NCBI RefSeq assembly: GCF_025371035.1
Contig: NZ_JANZXB010000008.1
Span: 1 to 64,000 of the forward strand
Length of the DNA stretch: 64,000 nucleotides
Source: Sphingomonas sp. LC-1
Lineage (GTDB): Bacteria > Pseudomonadota > Alphaproteobacteria > Sphingomonadales > Sphingomonadaceae
Reading direction: 5' to 3'
The position numbers were made by a program, and so were the translations under genes. The notes below the pieces were generated by a model. The model was not told the origin of the DNA and did no database searches. It saw only the letters and a program-made list of their open reading frames with translations. Of the stretch, positions 16,664 through 25,137 are shown piece after piece. Within the stretch, counting starts at the first letter, position 1. Every line of letters starts with the position of its first letter.

Positions 16664-17652
16664 CCCGCGCGGACCGGGCCCAGATCACCCTGCCCGACCG
16701 AAGCGCTGGCCAGCGTCAGCATCGCATCCAGGCTCTTCTTCGCCTGAAGCCGCAGCCCTTCCTCGATCTCGACCCGCGGGGTCAGGTCGCGGAGCGCCAG
16801 ATACAGCTTCTCCATCGTGTTGAGCGCCATATAGGGGCAGATGTTGCAGTTGCAGTTGCCGTCCGCGCCCGGCGCACCGATGAAGGTCTTGCCCGGCATC
16901 GCCTTTTGCATCTGGTGGATGATGTGCGGTTCGGTTGCGACGATCAGCGTGTCACCGGAAATGCTTTGCGCGAATTCCAGGATGCCCCGCGTCGATCCGA
17001 CATAATCGGCATGATCCAGGATTACCGCCGGACATTCGGGATGCGCGGCGATCGGTGCATCGGGATGCTCGGCGCGCAGCTTGAGCAACTCGGTCTCGCT
17101 GAACGCCTCGTGCACGATGCACACGCCCGGCCAGAGCAGCATGTCACGGCCCGTCTTGCGCGCCAGATAGCCGCCCAGATTGCGGTCGGGGCCGAAGATG
17201 ATCTTCTGGCCGGGGTCGATCTGCGCCAGAATCTGTTCGGCCGAAGACGAGGTCACGATGATGTCGGACAGCGCCTTCACCTCGGTCGAGCAGTTGATAT
17301 AGGTCAGCGCGATATGGTCGGGGTGCTGCGCGCGGAACTCGGCGAACTGCTCGGGCGGGCAGCTGTCCTCCAGGCTACATCCGGCGGCCATGTCGGGCAG
17401 CACGACGATCTTGTCGGGCGACAGGATCTTGGCCGTCTCCGCCATGAAGCGCACGCCGCAAAACGCGATCACGTCCGCATCGGTCGCCTGCGCCTTGCGG
17501 CTGAGGTCCAGGCTGTCGCCGACAAAATCGGCGAGGTCCTGAATCTCAGGCTTCTGGTAATAATGGGCGAGGATGACGGCGTTGCGCTCCTTGCGGAGGC
17601 GATCGATCTCGGCGCGCAAGTCGAGGCCCGTCAGATTCGTCTGGATGGTCAT
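16660..17652 (-). CDS. nadA: Quinolinate synthase (4Fe-4S)
   Basis: 330 residues. Condenses iminoaspartate with DHAP to quinolinate using a [4Fe-4S] cluster. Contains ILAHYYQKPEIQDLADFVGDSL, the DMAAGCSLEDSC segment with a cluster cysteine, CIVHEAF and the C-terminal NCNCNICPYM motif. Start MTIQTNL at 17652 is chosen because GGGAGGT sits just upstream; an in-frame methionine at 17688 has no ribosome site. Translationally coupled to nadC. Confidence 0.95.
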   Translation of the reverse strand: MTIQTNLTGLDLRAEIDRLRKERNAVILAHYYQKPEIQDLADFVGDSLDLSRKAQATDADVIAFCGVRFMAETAKILSPDKIVVLPDMAAGCSLEDSCPPEQFAEFRAQHPDHIALTYINCSTEVKALSDIIVTSSSAEQILAQIDPGQKIIFGPDRNLGGYLARKTGRDMLLWPGVCIVHEAFSETELLKLRAEHPDAPIAAHPECPAVILDHADYVGSTRGILEFAQSISGDTLIVATEPHIIHQMQKAMPGKTFIGAPGADGNCNCNICPYMALNTMEKLYLALRDLTPRVEIEEGLRLQAKKSLDAMLTLASASVGQGDLGPVRAG

Positions 17653-17697
17653 GATACCTCCCCTAGGCGCAAGGCGATGCGCCGACAATCATCGACA

Positions 17698-18432
17698 TTA
17701 TCCGGCGTTGCCCAGAACCTCCTGGATCGACCGGCTGGTGTCCCAATGTTCGTCATTGGACGGCTCGTCGGAAAAGCGGACCTTGACGGTCGCGTCCACT
17801 CCGGCGGCGCGGAGCGGCATGGCGAAGCTGCGCTCCACCGCGCGTCGGGTTGCGTCGCGGGCCAGTTTCATCGGCGAGGGCGCGCGCGCCTGGCGCATCA
17901 ACTCCACCTGCCCGGCGGTCCGATTGGCCACGTCCAGCCGCTGTTCGGCATCGGTAAAGGTGGTCAGCACCCCGCCCGATCCATATTCGCGGATGGCCGA
18001 CAGATCGACCTGCGGACCATCGATCTCCACCGGGGGCAGCGTGACCGCGAGCGTCCGCGTCCCGGCGTCCCAGCGGACATCCTGTTGCCGCAGCTTGCCC
18101 AGATCAACCTCGTAGCGGACCATGCCCGGCATGATGAGCGTCCGCTCGGTCGAAAAGCCGAGCTGCGACTGGCGCGAGGTGACGACCGCGACATAGCGCG
18201 CGGCAAAGGCGGAAAGCCGGTTCTGCTCGCGAAGCCCATCCAGGCTCGCACGAGCGATCGTCGTGGGATCGGGGGTCAGCCGGTCGGCCACATAACGCTG
18301 CACGCCCCACACCGCGATCAGGCCCGCCAGGACCAGCAGGATCAGCGCACCCGCGACCTTGGTCAGGAACAGGCCGACGCCGCCGCGCGATCGCGCCGCC
18401 ATGGTCGGTGGAGTTACGCCGTGCTCGTCCAT
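17698..18432 (-). CDS. DUF4230 single-pass membrane protein
   Basis: 244 residues: a short basic N-terminus, one membrane helix (KVAGALILLVLAGLIAVWGV, about residues 25-44) and an extracytoplasmic domain of the DUF4230 type (VDLGKLRQQDV, LAVTLPPVEI and similar). Function is unknown. The gene overlaps the end of the MBL hydrolase gene by 19 bases, so the two form a unit. Topology is read from sequence; no partner is evident. Confidence 0.8.
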   Translation of the reverse strand: MDEHGVTPPTMAARSRGGVGLFLTKVAGALILLVLAGLIAVWGVQRYVADRLTPDPTTIARASLDGLREQNRLSAFAARYVAVVTSRQSQLGFSTERTLIMPGMVRYEVDLGKLRQQDVRWDAGTRTLAVTLPPVEIDGPQVDLSAIREYGSGGVLTTFTDAEQRLDVANRTAGQVELMRQARAPSPMKLARDATRRAVERSFAMPLRAAGVDATVKVRFSDEPSNDEHWDTSRSIQEVLGNAG

Positions 18433-19274
18433 GATACTCCTTCCTCGCGGACCAGCCCGCGCGATCGCAGGTCGTAAAGATGCGCCAGGACCGATCGTTC
18501 CGCTGCCGGAAGCAATTTGGGGTTCAGCCCGACATACATTCGCGCGGTCATCGCCGCGACGGCCATCCCCTCGCCGCTTGCCAGCAACCGCAATATCTGG
18601 CCCTCCCGCTGCTTGCGATGGCCCAGCATCCCGCGCACCAGCCGCTGCGGATTCTCCACCGCTTCGCCATGCCCAGGGTAATAGATGCGATCGTCGCGCT
18701 CCATCAGCTTTTCCAGACTGGCCATATAGTCGCCCATATCGCCGTCGGGCGGCGAGACGATGCTAGTCGACCAGCCCATGACGTGATCGCCGGAAAAAAG
18801 CGCCTTGGTCTCGGGCAACGCGAAGGCCAGATGGTTGGACGTATGCCCCGGCGTCGCCAGCGCAGTCAGCGTCCAGCCATCACCGTTAACGCCCTCCCCC
18901 TCGGCCAGGATCAGGTCGGGGGCATAGTCGCGATCGAATGCCGCATCGGAGCGTCCGCCCTCATAGTCGGGTGCAAAGGGAGCGGCCCCGACGATCGGCG
19001 CACCGGTCACCCGCGCCAGCGGACGGCTGGCCGGGCTATGGTCGCGGTGATGATGGGTGATGACGATCGCCGCCACCCTTCGCCCGGCGATCACGCGGAG
19101 CAGTGCATCGAGATGGACGGGATCGTCGGGCCCCGGATCGATCACCGCCACGTCTCGGTCGCCGACGATATGGGTCTGCGTCCCCGTATGGGTGAAGGGC
19201 GAGGGATTGGGAGCGAGCACGCGGGAAACCAGCGGCTCAAGCAGGATCGGAATGCCGGTCGGATGCTCAGCCAT
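18414..19274 (-). CDS. MBL-fold metallo-hydrolase (LACTB2-like)
   Basis: 286 residues. The metal site HHHRDHS near residue 77 and DPGPDDPVHLDALL give a metallo-beta-lactamase fold; a winged-helix-like C-terminus (KLLPAAERSVLAHLYDLRSRGLV) is typical of the LACTB2/beta-lactamase-like-2 group, whose eukaryotic member is an endoribonuclease. Glyoxalase-II-like or nuclease activity are both possible and cannot be separated here. Overlaps the following DUF4230 gene. Confidence 0.85.
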   Translation of the reverse strand: MAEHPTGIPILLEPLVSRVLAPNPSPFTHTGTQTHIVGDRDVAVIDPGPDDPVHLDALLRVIAGRRVAAIVITHHHRDHSPASRPLARVTGAPIVGAAPFAPDYEGGRSDAAFDRDYAPDLILAEGEGVNGDGWTLTALATPGHTSNHLAFALPETKALFSGDHVMGWSTSIVSPPDGDMGDYMASLEKLMERDDRIYYPGHGEAVENPQRLVRGMLGHRKQREGQILRLLASGEGMAVAAMTARMYVGLNPKLLPAAERSVLAHLYDLRSRGLVREEGVSWTSTA

Positions 19275-19310
19275 TATTAATCATGTGGGCAAGCTGCGGA
19301 CAAAGGGCAA

Positions 19311-19337
19311 CCCCCGTACCGCTGACGGGTACGGGGG
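19311..19337 (-). terminator. Hairpin closing the blaI-M56 operon
   Basis: Perfect 10-bp stem CCCCCGTACC (19311-19320) with GGTACGGGGG (19328-19337) between the end of the M56 gene and the MBL start. Leftward it is followed only by a weak T-rich stretch, so efficiency is uncertain. Confidence 0.65.
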
Positions 19338-19360
19338 TCGAGTTGGGGTAAAGGGTTCGA

Positions 19361-20932
19361 TCAGTCGCGCTCGGACGTGGCCATTTGAGCCTTTAGTTCC
19401 GTCATCGCCTTGTTCAGTCCGGCCAGCGCCTCGGTGCGCGCTTCGTCGGACAGGGTGCGGTTCTGCTCGATATTCCGACGCGCCATATCGATGTTCGCCA
19501 ACGCCATGGCCACATTGCCACGCACCATCCGCTGCGCCATCTGGACCGAGAAGGAAGCAGCCTTGGCCGACGCCTCGATCCGGTCGGTACAGATGATCGT
19601 GACCGTGCCGCCATTGGATCCGCTGGTCGTGAAGCTGGTTGGGCTATCGCTGCCCCCGACGCCGCACTTCTGCGAACGGATGTCGGGGATACGCACCGTC
19701 ATCACCTTCTCGTCGCCATCGGGCATGACCATACGCAACGTCTTCGAACCTGTGCTGCGAATGACATAGGCATGCGGCTTGGCCGGGACCGCGGGTACGG
19801 CGGGGGGTTCCGCCATGGCTGGCGATGCGGCTTGCGCACGGAGAGCGACCGGAGCGGCTGGCGGGACGGCGGCGACGGTTTCGGGAGCCTCCGGCGCTTC
19901 GAGCGTCTCACGCGTTTCCAGCGCTTCGATCTGCTCGGGCGCGGCCGGCGTAGTCAGGTCTACGCCGATCGTGCGTTCGACCTTCTTGGTCAATGCGGCC
20001 GCCGCCGGAGTGCCCGATGCGGTCGCCCCCAGACCTCCCAGCACCAGCAGCGACACCGTCGCCCCGCCCAGCGCCAGCTGACGACGCGATTTCGGAGAAG
20101 TGGTCAACATCTTCAGCCTCCCTTTCAGATCATCGATGGTGTGGAGATGGCATGCACCCGACAGGGCACGGCCATGCGCGGCCTTGACAATGGCGCAGGC
20201 ATAGACATGCCGGTCGGCCCGGCTGCGCCCTTTCAGGACACGGGCGTCGTTCGCCAGTTCCTGGTCGCTGCGAAAGGCATGGAAGGCCCGCCACGCCACC
20301 GGGTTGAACCAGTGCAGCGCCAGCACGCCCAGCGCGATCCAATTGGCGATCAGATCGCCCCGGGCATGGTGGCCCAGCTCATGCGCCAGCGCCAGGTCGC
20401 GCTCATCGGCATCGTAGCGTTCCGCGAAATCGCGGGGAAAGGCGACGTAACGATGCCAGATGCCGAAGGCGAGCGGTCCCGGTGCACCGTCGCTGGCGAC
20501 CACGCGCACGCCGTCCACGGCCTCCAGCGGCTCGGCCGTGGCGAGCAACCGCGTGCGGAACCGCCAGTGCCGCAGCAACTGGAACGCCAGGAAACCGGCG
20601 GCCCCGACGATCCAGAACAGCGCAACCCCCTGCCCTAGGCTGGGCCAAAGGCTCGACCCGGCGATGGGTTCGGGGAGCTGGGTCGTCACGGGCAGGACGA
20701 CATAGGTATTCAGCGTCTCGCCCATCGCCGACAGCGGCGGGGTCGCCTGTTCGGCGACCTGATGCGGCATACGCGGCAATAGCAGGCGGAGCAGCGGCAG
20801 TGCCCAGAGCGCATAGGCGATCTGCGGGCCAAAGGCAGCGCGGACATGGCGACGGGCCAGCAGGACCAGCACCATGAGGAGGGTCGAAGCGACCATCGCC
20901 TCCACCATCCAGCCCAGGGTCTCGCCGCTCAC
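19361..20932 (-). CDS. M56-family (BlaR1-like) membrane metallopeptidase
   Basis: 523 residues. Several N-terminal membrane helices, then the cytoplasmic zinc peptidase motif HELGHHARGD near residue 190, another helix (LALGGATVSLLVLGGLGA) and a long C-terminal extracytoplasmic tail rich in Ala, Pro and Glu. The tail is not a penicillin-binding sensor like BlaR1, so the signal is unknown. In BlaR1 systems the peptidase inactivates the BlaI repressor; the gene overlaps blaI-like 20929 by four bases, supporting that pairing. A beta-lactam role is not implied by the sequence. Confidence 0.85.
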   Translation of the reverse strand: MSGETLGWMVEAMVASTLLMVLVLLARRHVRAAFGPQIAYALWALPLLRLLLPRMPHQVAEQATPPLSAMGETLNTYVVLPVTTQLPEPIAGSSLWPSLGQGVALFWIVGAAGFLAFQLLRHWRFRTRLLATAEPLEAVDGVRVVASDGAPGPLAFGIWHRYVAFPRDFAERYDADERDLALAHELGHHARGDLIANWIALGVLALHWFNPVAWRAFHAFRSDQELANDARVLKGRSRADRHVYACAIVKAAHGRALSGACHLHTIDDLKGRLKMLTTSPKSRRQLALGGATVSLLVLGGLGATASGTPAAAALTKKVERTIGVDLTTPAAPEQIEALETRETLEAPEAPETVAAVPPAAPVALRAQAASPAMAEPPAVPAVPAKPHAYVIRSTGSKTLRMVMPDGDEKVMTVRIPDIRSQKCGVGGSDSPTSFTTSGSNGGTVTIICTDRIEASAKAASFSVQMAQRMVRGNVAMALANIDMARRNIEQNRTLSDEARTEALAGLNKAMTELKAQMATSERD

Positions 20933-21297
20933 GCCTTCAGTTCCTTGAGCAGCGCCTCGATCTCGGAAATATCCTGCGCGGTCAGTTCGTCACGCTCTGC
21001 CAGATGCGCGACCAGCGGGGTCAGACGCCCACCGAACAGCCGGTCGATCAGACGGCGGGATTCGCCGACGACATAATCGTCGCGCGCGACCAGCGGGCGA
21101 TAGAGGTAGCGCCGCCCCTGTTCCTCATGCGCGATGGCTTCCTTGGAGAGCAACCGGCCAAGCAGGGTCTTGACCGTGTTGGTGCTCCAGCCACGTTCGG
21201 GATCGACCCGCTCCGCCACGTCCTGCGCGGTCAGCGGCGCTTCATCCCAAAGCACCTCCATCACCGCATGCTCGGCATCGCTGATACGCTCGGCCAT
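20929..21297 (-). CDS. BlaI/MecI/CopY-family repressor
   Basis: 122 residues, normal length: N-terminal winged helix (ISDAEHAVMEVLWDEAPLTAQDVAERV, then WSTNTVKTLLGRLLSKEAI) and a C-terminal dimerisation/cleavage segment. First gene of the operon with the M56 peptidase. Two near-identical 16-bp operator candidates sit directly upstream (21314-21352). Proteolytic inactivation by the partner peptidase is inferred from the family. Confidence 0.92.
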   Translation of the reverse strand: MAERISDAEHAVMEVLWDEAPLTAQDVAERVDPERGWSTNTVKTLLGRLLSKEAIAHEEQGRRYLYRPLVARDDYVVGESRRLIDRLFGGRLTPLVAHLAERDELTAQDISEIEALLKELKA

Positions 21298-21313
21298 CGA
21301 CTCGCCTCCTCAT

Positions 21314-21352
21314 GACTACAGACGTAATCCTAATGCGATTACAGACGTAGTC
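21314..21352 (-). promoter_or_regulatory. Twin BlaI-type operators
   Basis: Two sites, GACTACAGACGTAATC (21314-21329) and GATTACAGACGTAGTC (21337-21352), each an imperfect dyad of the TACA-N2-TGTA kind used by BlaI/MecI. They are 23 bp apart, about two helix turns, and the first starts 17 bases before the blaI-like start codon, so a bound repressor would block its own promoter or initiation. Confidence 0.75.
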
Positions 21353-21379
21353 AATGGGCGACGATCATGTCGCGACCGC

Positions 21380-21410
21380 AAAAAGAAAGGGCCGGATCGA
21401 AACCCGGCCC
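21380..21410 (-). terminator. Terminator of the zeta-bolA-grx operon
   Basis: On the minus strand GGGCCGG and CCGGCCC (21389-21395 and 21404-21410) form a stem followed by TTTCTTTTT, a strong intrinsic terminator seven bases past the glutaredoxin stop. Confidence 0.9.
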
Positions 21411-21417
21411 TATCGCA

Positions 21418-21741
21418 TCATGCGGTCTTCACATCCTGGACCAGTTCGGCCAGTTCGCCGCTTTCGTACATCTCCATCATGATGTCCGATCCACCGACGA
21501 ATTCGCCCTTCACATAAAGCTGCGGAATGGTCGGCCAGTCCGAATAGGCCTTGATCCCCTGGCGGATGCCCTGATCCTGCAGCACGTCGACGCTTTCGAA
21601 CGGCACGTCCAGATGGTTCAGGATCGCGACCGCGCGACTGGAAAAGCCGCATTGCGGGAAAAGCGGGGTGCCCTTCATGAACAGCAGGACCGCATTGTCC
21701 TTCACCAGCGCATCGATGCGCGCATTCGTATCGTCGGTCAT
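21418..21741 (-). CDS. grxD: Monothiol glutaredoxin, Grx4/GrxD family
   Basis: 107 residues. The monothiol site is read as PQCGFSSRAV (CGFS), with upstream lysine in LFMKGTPLFPQ and downstream TIPQLYVKGEFVGGSDIM for glutathione binding. CGFS glutaredoxins hold a bridging [2Fe-2S] cluster and work with BolA proteins; the bolA-type gene lies 11 bases upstream on the same strand, which fits a cluster-transfer pair. Cytosolic. Last gene of a three-gene unit. Confidence 0.95.
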   Translation of the reverse strand: MTDDTNARIDALVKDNAVLLFMKGTPLFPQCGFSSRAVAILNHLDVPFESVDVLQDQGIRQGIKAYSDWPTIPQLYVKGEFVGGSDIMMEMYESGELAELVQDVKTA

Positions 21742-21752
21742 ATCATTCGTCC

Positions 21753-22016
21753 TCAGGAAATGGTCGGCGCCGCAGGCTCAGCCCCGGCAGGCACGGCGGT
21801 CGTCAGTTGAAGCGCATGGAGTTCGCCCCCCATGCGCCCGCCCAGCGCGGCATAGACGGCACGGGTGCGGGCCACCCGGCTCATGCCCGCGAAACTGGCG
21901 GCGGTCACATGCGCGGCATAATGATCCCCGTCGCCGGCCAGATCGGTGATGTCGACCTGGGCATCGGGAATGGCAGCGCGGATCATCGCGGCAATATCGT
22001 CGGCAGCCATCGGCAT
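21753..22016 (-). CDS. BolA-family protein
   Basis: 87 residues, family length. The class II KH-like fold is recognisable from DGDHYAAHVTAASFAGMSRVARTRAVYAAL and the C-terminal ELHALQLTTAVP. BolA proteins share a [2Fe-2S] cluster with CGFS glutaredoxins; the partner grxD follows immediately. Two starts are possible (MPMAADD at 22016 or MAADD at 22010). It begins two bases after the stop of the zeta gene. Confidence 0.93.
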   Translation of the reverse strand: MPMAADDIAAMIRAAIPDAQVDITDLAGDGDHYAAHVTAASFAGMSRVARTRAVYAALGGRMGGELHALQLTTAVPAGAEPAAPTIS

Positions 22017-22018
22017 GG

Positions 22019-22342
22019 TCAGCGGCTCTCCATCAGTTGGCGGCGCGCCTCGACCAGTTGCTCATCCAGCGCGCGACGGACCTCGGCCTCGTCCACATCG
22101 ATCCCGGCAGCGGTCAGGTCACCCAGCAGCTTTCGGATCACATCCTCGTCACCGGCTTCTTCGAAATCGGCCTGGACGACCGCCTTGGCATAGGCATCGG
22201 TTTCGGCGGGGGTCAGCTTCATGCGCTCGGCGGCCCATTGCGCGACCAGTCGGTTGCGCCGCGCCGTGATGCGGAACATCATATCCTGATCCGCCACGAA
22301 CTTGGCCTCATACCCTCGCCTGCGTTCGTCAAAACTGTCCAT
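22019..22342 (-). CDS. F1F0-ATPase inhibitor zeta subunit (DUF1476)
   Basis: 107 residues: MDSFDERRRGYEAKF at the N-terminus, then RRNRLVAQWAAERM and a helical C-terminus. This is the DUF1476 family, shown in Paracoccus to be the zeta subunit that blocks ATP hydrolysis by the alphaproteobacterial F1 motor through its N-terminal segment. The start at 22342 matches the conserved N-terminus; the longer frame upstream is not conserved-looking. It heads the zeta-bolA-grxD unit; the ATP synthase genes are not in the window. Confidence 0.9.
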   Translation of the reverse strand: MDSFDERRRGYEAKFVADQDMMFRITARRNRLVAQWAAERMKLTPAETDAYAKAVVQADFEEAGDEDVIRKLLGDLTAAGIDVDEAEVRRALDEQLVEARRQLMESR

Positions 22343-22478
22343 CGATCCGCCATCCCCCTGCCCGCCAAGGGCAATATAATCATGCGCCCGAGATAGGGCG
22401 CACCGCCGCCCCGCGCAACCGATGCTCCGCGCGGCATCGATACAGCAGGTCAATTGTCGTTACGAAGCTGCAACGACG

Positions 22479-22504
22479 GGAACCAGGGCGGCACCCTGAT
22501 CGTA
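22479..22504 (+). promoter_or_regulatory. EcfG-like general-stress promoter
   Basis: GGAAC (22479-22483), 17-base spacer, CGTA (22501-22504). The alphaproteobacterial EcfG consensus is GGAAC-N16/17-CGTT, so only the last base differs. It lies about 80 bases upstream of the 39-residue membrane peptide gene and on the same strand. Confidence 0.55.
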
Positions 22505-22583
22505 TTGTAATCACTAGCGAAACGAGACGAAGCGCCCGGCCCCGACAGCCGTGAAGACCTCGTCTCCCGGTTAGGAGAGAGCC

Positions 22584-22703
22584 ATGCCCAACACCTTTCC
22601 CGCGCCCCATGATGGCGGCCCGATGATCGGCATCATCAATGGCATCATCGGATCGCTGGCGATCTGGGCCGTCATCGCGGCGATGGTGATCGCTGCGTCT
22701 TAA
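22584..22703 (+). CDS. Small single-helix membrane protein (39 aa)
   Basis: Open frame MPNTFPAPHDGG..., with one hydrophobic helix (IIGSLAIWAVIAAMVIAAS) that ends at the C-terminus. A strong ribosome site TAGGAGAGA lies 4-12 bases before the ATG, and an EcfG-like promoter lies upstream, which together make it a real gene rather than chance. No family is recognised. A membrane stress peptide is a guess from promoter and topology. Confidence 0.65.
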   Translation: MPNTFPAPHDGGPMIGIINGIIGSLAIWAVIAAMVIAAS

Positions 22704-22746
22704 CGGGACGCCGCAACGGCCACGCGCACGGGCTATCGAGCCCCGC

Positions 22747-23367
22747 TCAAGCGCCTTGGGCAGCGTCCGCCGAAAGCCGTGCGCGACCCTCGATCCACGG
22801 ACGGCCCGTCGCCATCTGTCCTTCGAACGCACCGATCGCTTCGTCGCGGGCCAGGGTCAGCCCCACCTCGTCGAGCCCGTTCATCAGGCACTCGCGACGA
22901 AAAGGGTCGAGTTCGAACGCAAACCGATCCTGGAACGGCGTGGTCACGCTCATCGTTTCCAGGTCGACCGTGATCGGTTGATCCTTGGCCACGTCCAGCA
23001 ACCGGTCCACCGCCTCCTGCGGCAGAACCACGGGCACAATGCCGTTCTTAAAGGCGTTGCCCGAGAAGATGTCCGAAAAGCTCGGTGCGATCACCGCCTG
23101 TATGCCCATATCGGCCAGCGCCCATGCGGCATGCTCGCGACTGGACCCGCATCCGAAATTGTCGCCCGCGATCAGGATCGGTGCGCCAGCATAGGCGGGA
23201 TCGTCGAAGATATTGCCCGGTTGCGCCCGCACCGTCTCGAACGCGCCGCGTCCCAGCCCGGCGCGCGTGATGGTCTTCAACCAATGCGCCGGAATGATGA
23301 CGTCGGTGTCGATATTCTTGGCACCCCAGGGATAGGCGGTGCCGGAAACGGTCGTAACCGGATTCAT
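22747..23367 (-). CDS. leuD: 3-isopropylmalate dehydratase small subunit
   Basis: 206 residues. Contains [14 protein letters not shown] and the [17 protein letters not shown] motif of the aconitase swivel domain. With LeuC it isomerises 2-isopropylmalate to 3-isopropylmalate in leucine synthesis. It follows leuC on the minus strand, separated by a 35-codon open frame. leuA and leuB are not adjacent. Confidence 0.95.
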   Translation of the reverse strand: MNPVTTVSGTAYPWGAKNIDTDVIIPAHWLKTITRAGLGRGAFETVRAQPGNIFDDPAYAGAPILIAGDNFGCGSSREHAAWALADMGIQAVIAPSFSDIFSGNAFKNGIVPVVLPQEAVDRLLDVAKDQPITVDLETMSVTTPFQDRFAFELDPFRRECLMNGLDEVGLTLARDEAIGAFEGQMATGRPWIEGRARLSADAAQGA

Positions 23368-23396
23368 GCGATTATCCTGTCTTCAAAGCGTCCGCG

Positions 23397-23504
23397 TCAG
23401 CGGCGCTGCTCCGCCGTGGCGGGGCGCGATGCGATGCCCGCGGCATAGGCGGCGGCGCCGCACAGAACCGCGCCGGTGACGAGCATGACCAATACGTGCT
23501 TCAT
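23397..23504 (-). CDS. Small open frame between leuC and leuD (35 aa)
   Basis: Encodes MKHVLVMLVTGAVLCGAAAYAAGI followed by a short polar tail: a basic start, one hydrophobic helix with an internal cysteine (LCGAA) and an Ala-rich end, so either a signal-anchored micropeptide or a tiny lipoprotein-like peptide. A GGGAGA ribosome site precedes the ATG. It occupies the leuC-leuD gap and must be co-transcribed with them. No family is recognised. Confidence 0.6.
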   Translation of the reverse strand: MKHVLVMLVTGAVLCGAAAYAAGIASRPATAEQRR

Positions 23505-23528
23505 AGAATGTCTCCCCTGCCTTGCCGA

Positions 23529-24983
23529 TCAAACGCCTTCACGATCATAATCGTGATGCATCAACTCTCTAACATCGGAAAGGCGCCCGGTCACCGCCGC
23601 CGCGGCCGCCATGGCGGGAGAAAGCAGATGGGTGCGGGCGCCCGGTCCCTGCCGCCCGACGAAATTGCGGTTGGAGGTCGAGGCACAACGCTCGCCGGCA
23701 GGCACCTTGTCCGGGTTCATGGCCAGGCACATGGAACAGCCCGGCTCGCGCCATTCGAAGCCCGCCTGCACGAAGACGCGGTCCAGCCCCTCCGCCTCGG
23801 CCTGGCGCTTGACCAGGCCGGAGCCGGGGACGACGAGCGCACGGACGCCCTCGGCCACCTTGCGATCGCGCGCCACGGCGGCGGCGGCGCGGAGGTCTTC
23901 GATCCGGCTGTTGGTGCAACTGCCGATGAAGACATGCTGGATCGCCACGTCCCGCATCGCGGTGCCCGGCGCCAGACCCATATAATCCAGCGACTTGCGC
24001 GCCGCTTCGCGCTTGGACGGATCGGCGAAGCTGTCGGGATCGGGGACGATGCCGGTGATCGGCACCACATCCTCCGGGCTGGTGCCCCAGGTCAGGTTGG
24101 GTGCGATATCGGCGGCGTCGAGCGTCACGACCTTGTCGTAGACCGCGCCCGGATCGCTGGGCAGCGTCCGCCACCAGGCCACCGCCTTGTCCCATTCCGC
24201 GCCCTGCGGCGCCATGGGACGCCCCTTCAGATAGGCGAAGGTCGTCTCGTCGGGCGCGATCAGGCCGGCGCGCGCGCCACCCTCGATCGACATGTTGGCG
24301 ATGGTCAGGCGCCCCTCCACCGACAGGTTGCGGATCACGCTGCCGGTAAACTCGATGACATGGCCGGTCCCGCCCGCCGCGCCGATCTTGCCAATGATCG
24401 CCAGCACCACGTCCTTGGCCGAAACGCCGTAACCCAGCGTGCCGTCGACGCGGACCTCCATCGTCTTGGACGGCGAAAGCAGCAGCGTCTGGGTCGCCAG
24501 CACATGCTCGACCTCCGACGTGCCGATGCCAAAGGCCAGCGCACCCAGCGCGCCATGCGCGGAGGTATGGCTGTCACCGCAGACCAGCGTCGTGCCCGGC
24601 AGCGTGAAGCCCTGTTCGGGGCCGACGACATGGACGATGCCCTGCGCCGCCGCCGTCGCATCGATATAGTCGATGCCGAACTCGGCGGTGTTGCGGCGGA
24701 GCGCCTCCAACTGCTGTGCGCTTTCCGGGTCGGCGATGGGCAGCAACCGGCCATCCGCGCCGACACGCGGCGTGGTCGGCAGATTATGGTCGGGGACCGC
24801 GAGCGTCAGTTCGGGACGCCGTACCTTGCGCCCTGCGACCCTAAGCCCTTCGAACGCCTGTGGGCTCGTCACCTCATGGACGAGGTGACGGTCAATATAG
24901 ATGAGGCAGGTGCCATCGGGCCGCCGTTCGACAACGTGGGCGGCCCAGATCTTCTCGTACAGAGTCTGGGGTCGTTGGGCCAT
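23529..24983 (-). CDS. leuC: 3-isopropylmalate dehydratase large subunit
   Basis: 484 residues. The aconitase-type large subunit: [15 protein letters not shown], the cluster motifs [18 protein letters not shown] and [12 protein letters not shown] supply the three [4Fe-4S] cysteines, and [12 protein letters not shown] binds substrate. The start [12 protein letters not shown] at 24983 fits other LeuC proteins; in-frame methionines up to 25034 are less likely. It heads the leuC-smORF-leuD unit and is divergent from the MFS gene. Confidence 0.95.
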   Translation of the reverse strand: MAQRPQTLYEKIWAAHVVERRPDGTCLIYIDRHLVHEVTSPQAFEGLRVAGRKVRRPELTLAVPDHNLPTTPRVGADGRLLPIADPESAQQLEALRRNTAEFGIDYIDATAAAQGIVHVVGPEQGFTLPGTTLVCGDSHTSAHGALGALAFGIGTSEVEHVLATQTLLLSPSKTMEVRVDGTLGYGVSAKDVVLAIIGKIGAAGGTGHVIEFTGSVIRNLSVEGRLTIANMSIEGGARAGLIAPDETTFAYLKGRPMAPQGAEWDKAVAWWRTLPSDPGAVYDKVVTLDAADIAPNLTWGTSPEDVVPITGIVPDPDSFADPSKREAARKSLDYMGLAPGTAMRDVAIQHVFIGSCTNSRIEDLRAAAAVARDRKVAEGVRALVVPGSGLVKRQAEAEGLDRVFVQAGFEWREPGCSMCLAMNPDKVPAGERCASTSNRNFVGRQGPGARTHLLSPAMAAAAAVTGRLSDVRELMHHDYDREGV

Positions 24984-25137
24984 GATGGGGGCGCTGTTAT
25001 CCGAAAACATGCGCAAGGCAAAGGCCGGACGCAATGTTATTTCGTTGTTGCGGTTCGCATGTCAAATTTGTCATGAACCCGTGGGCGGAATCCCGCGTTC
25101 CCGCGGTCCCTCTTCCTTAACCCAGGTATATGACATC

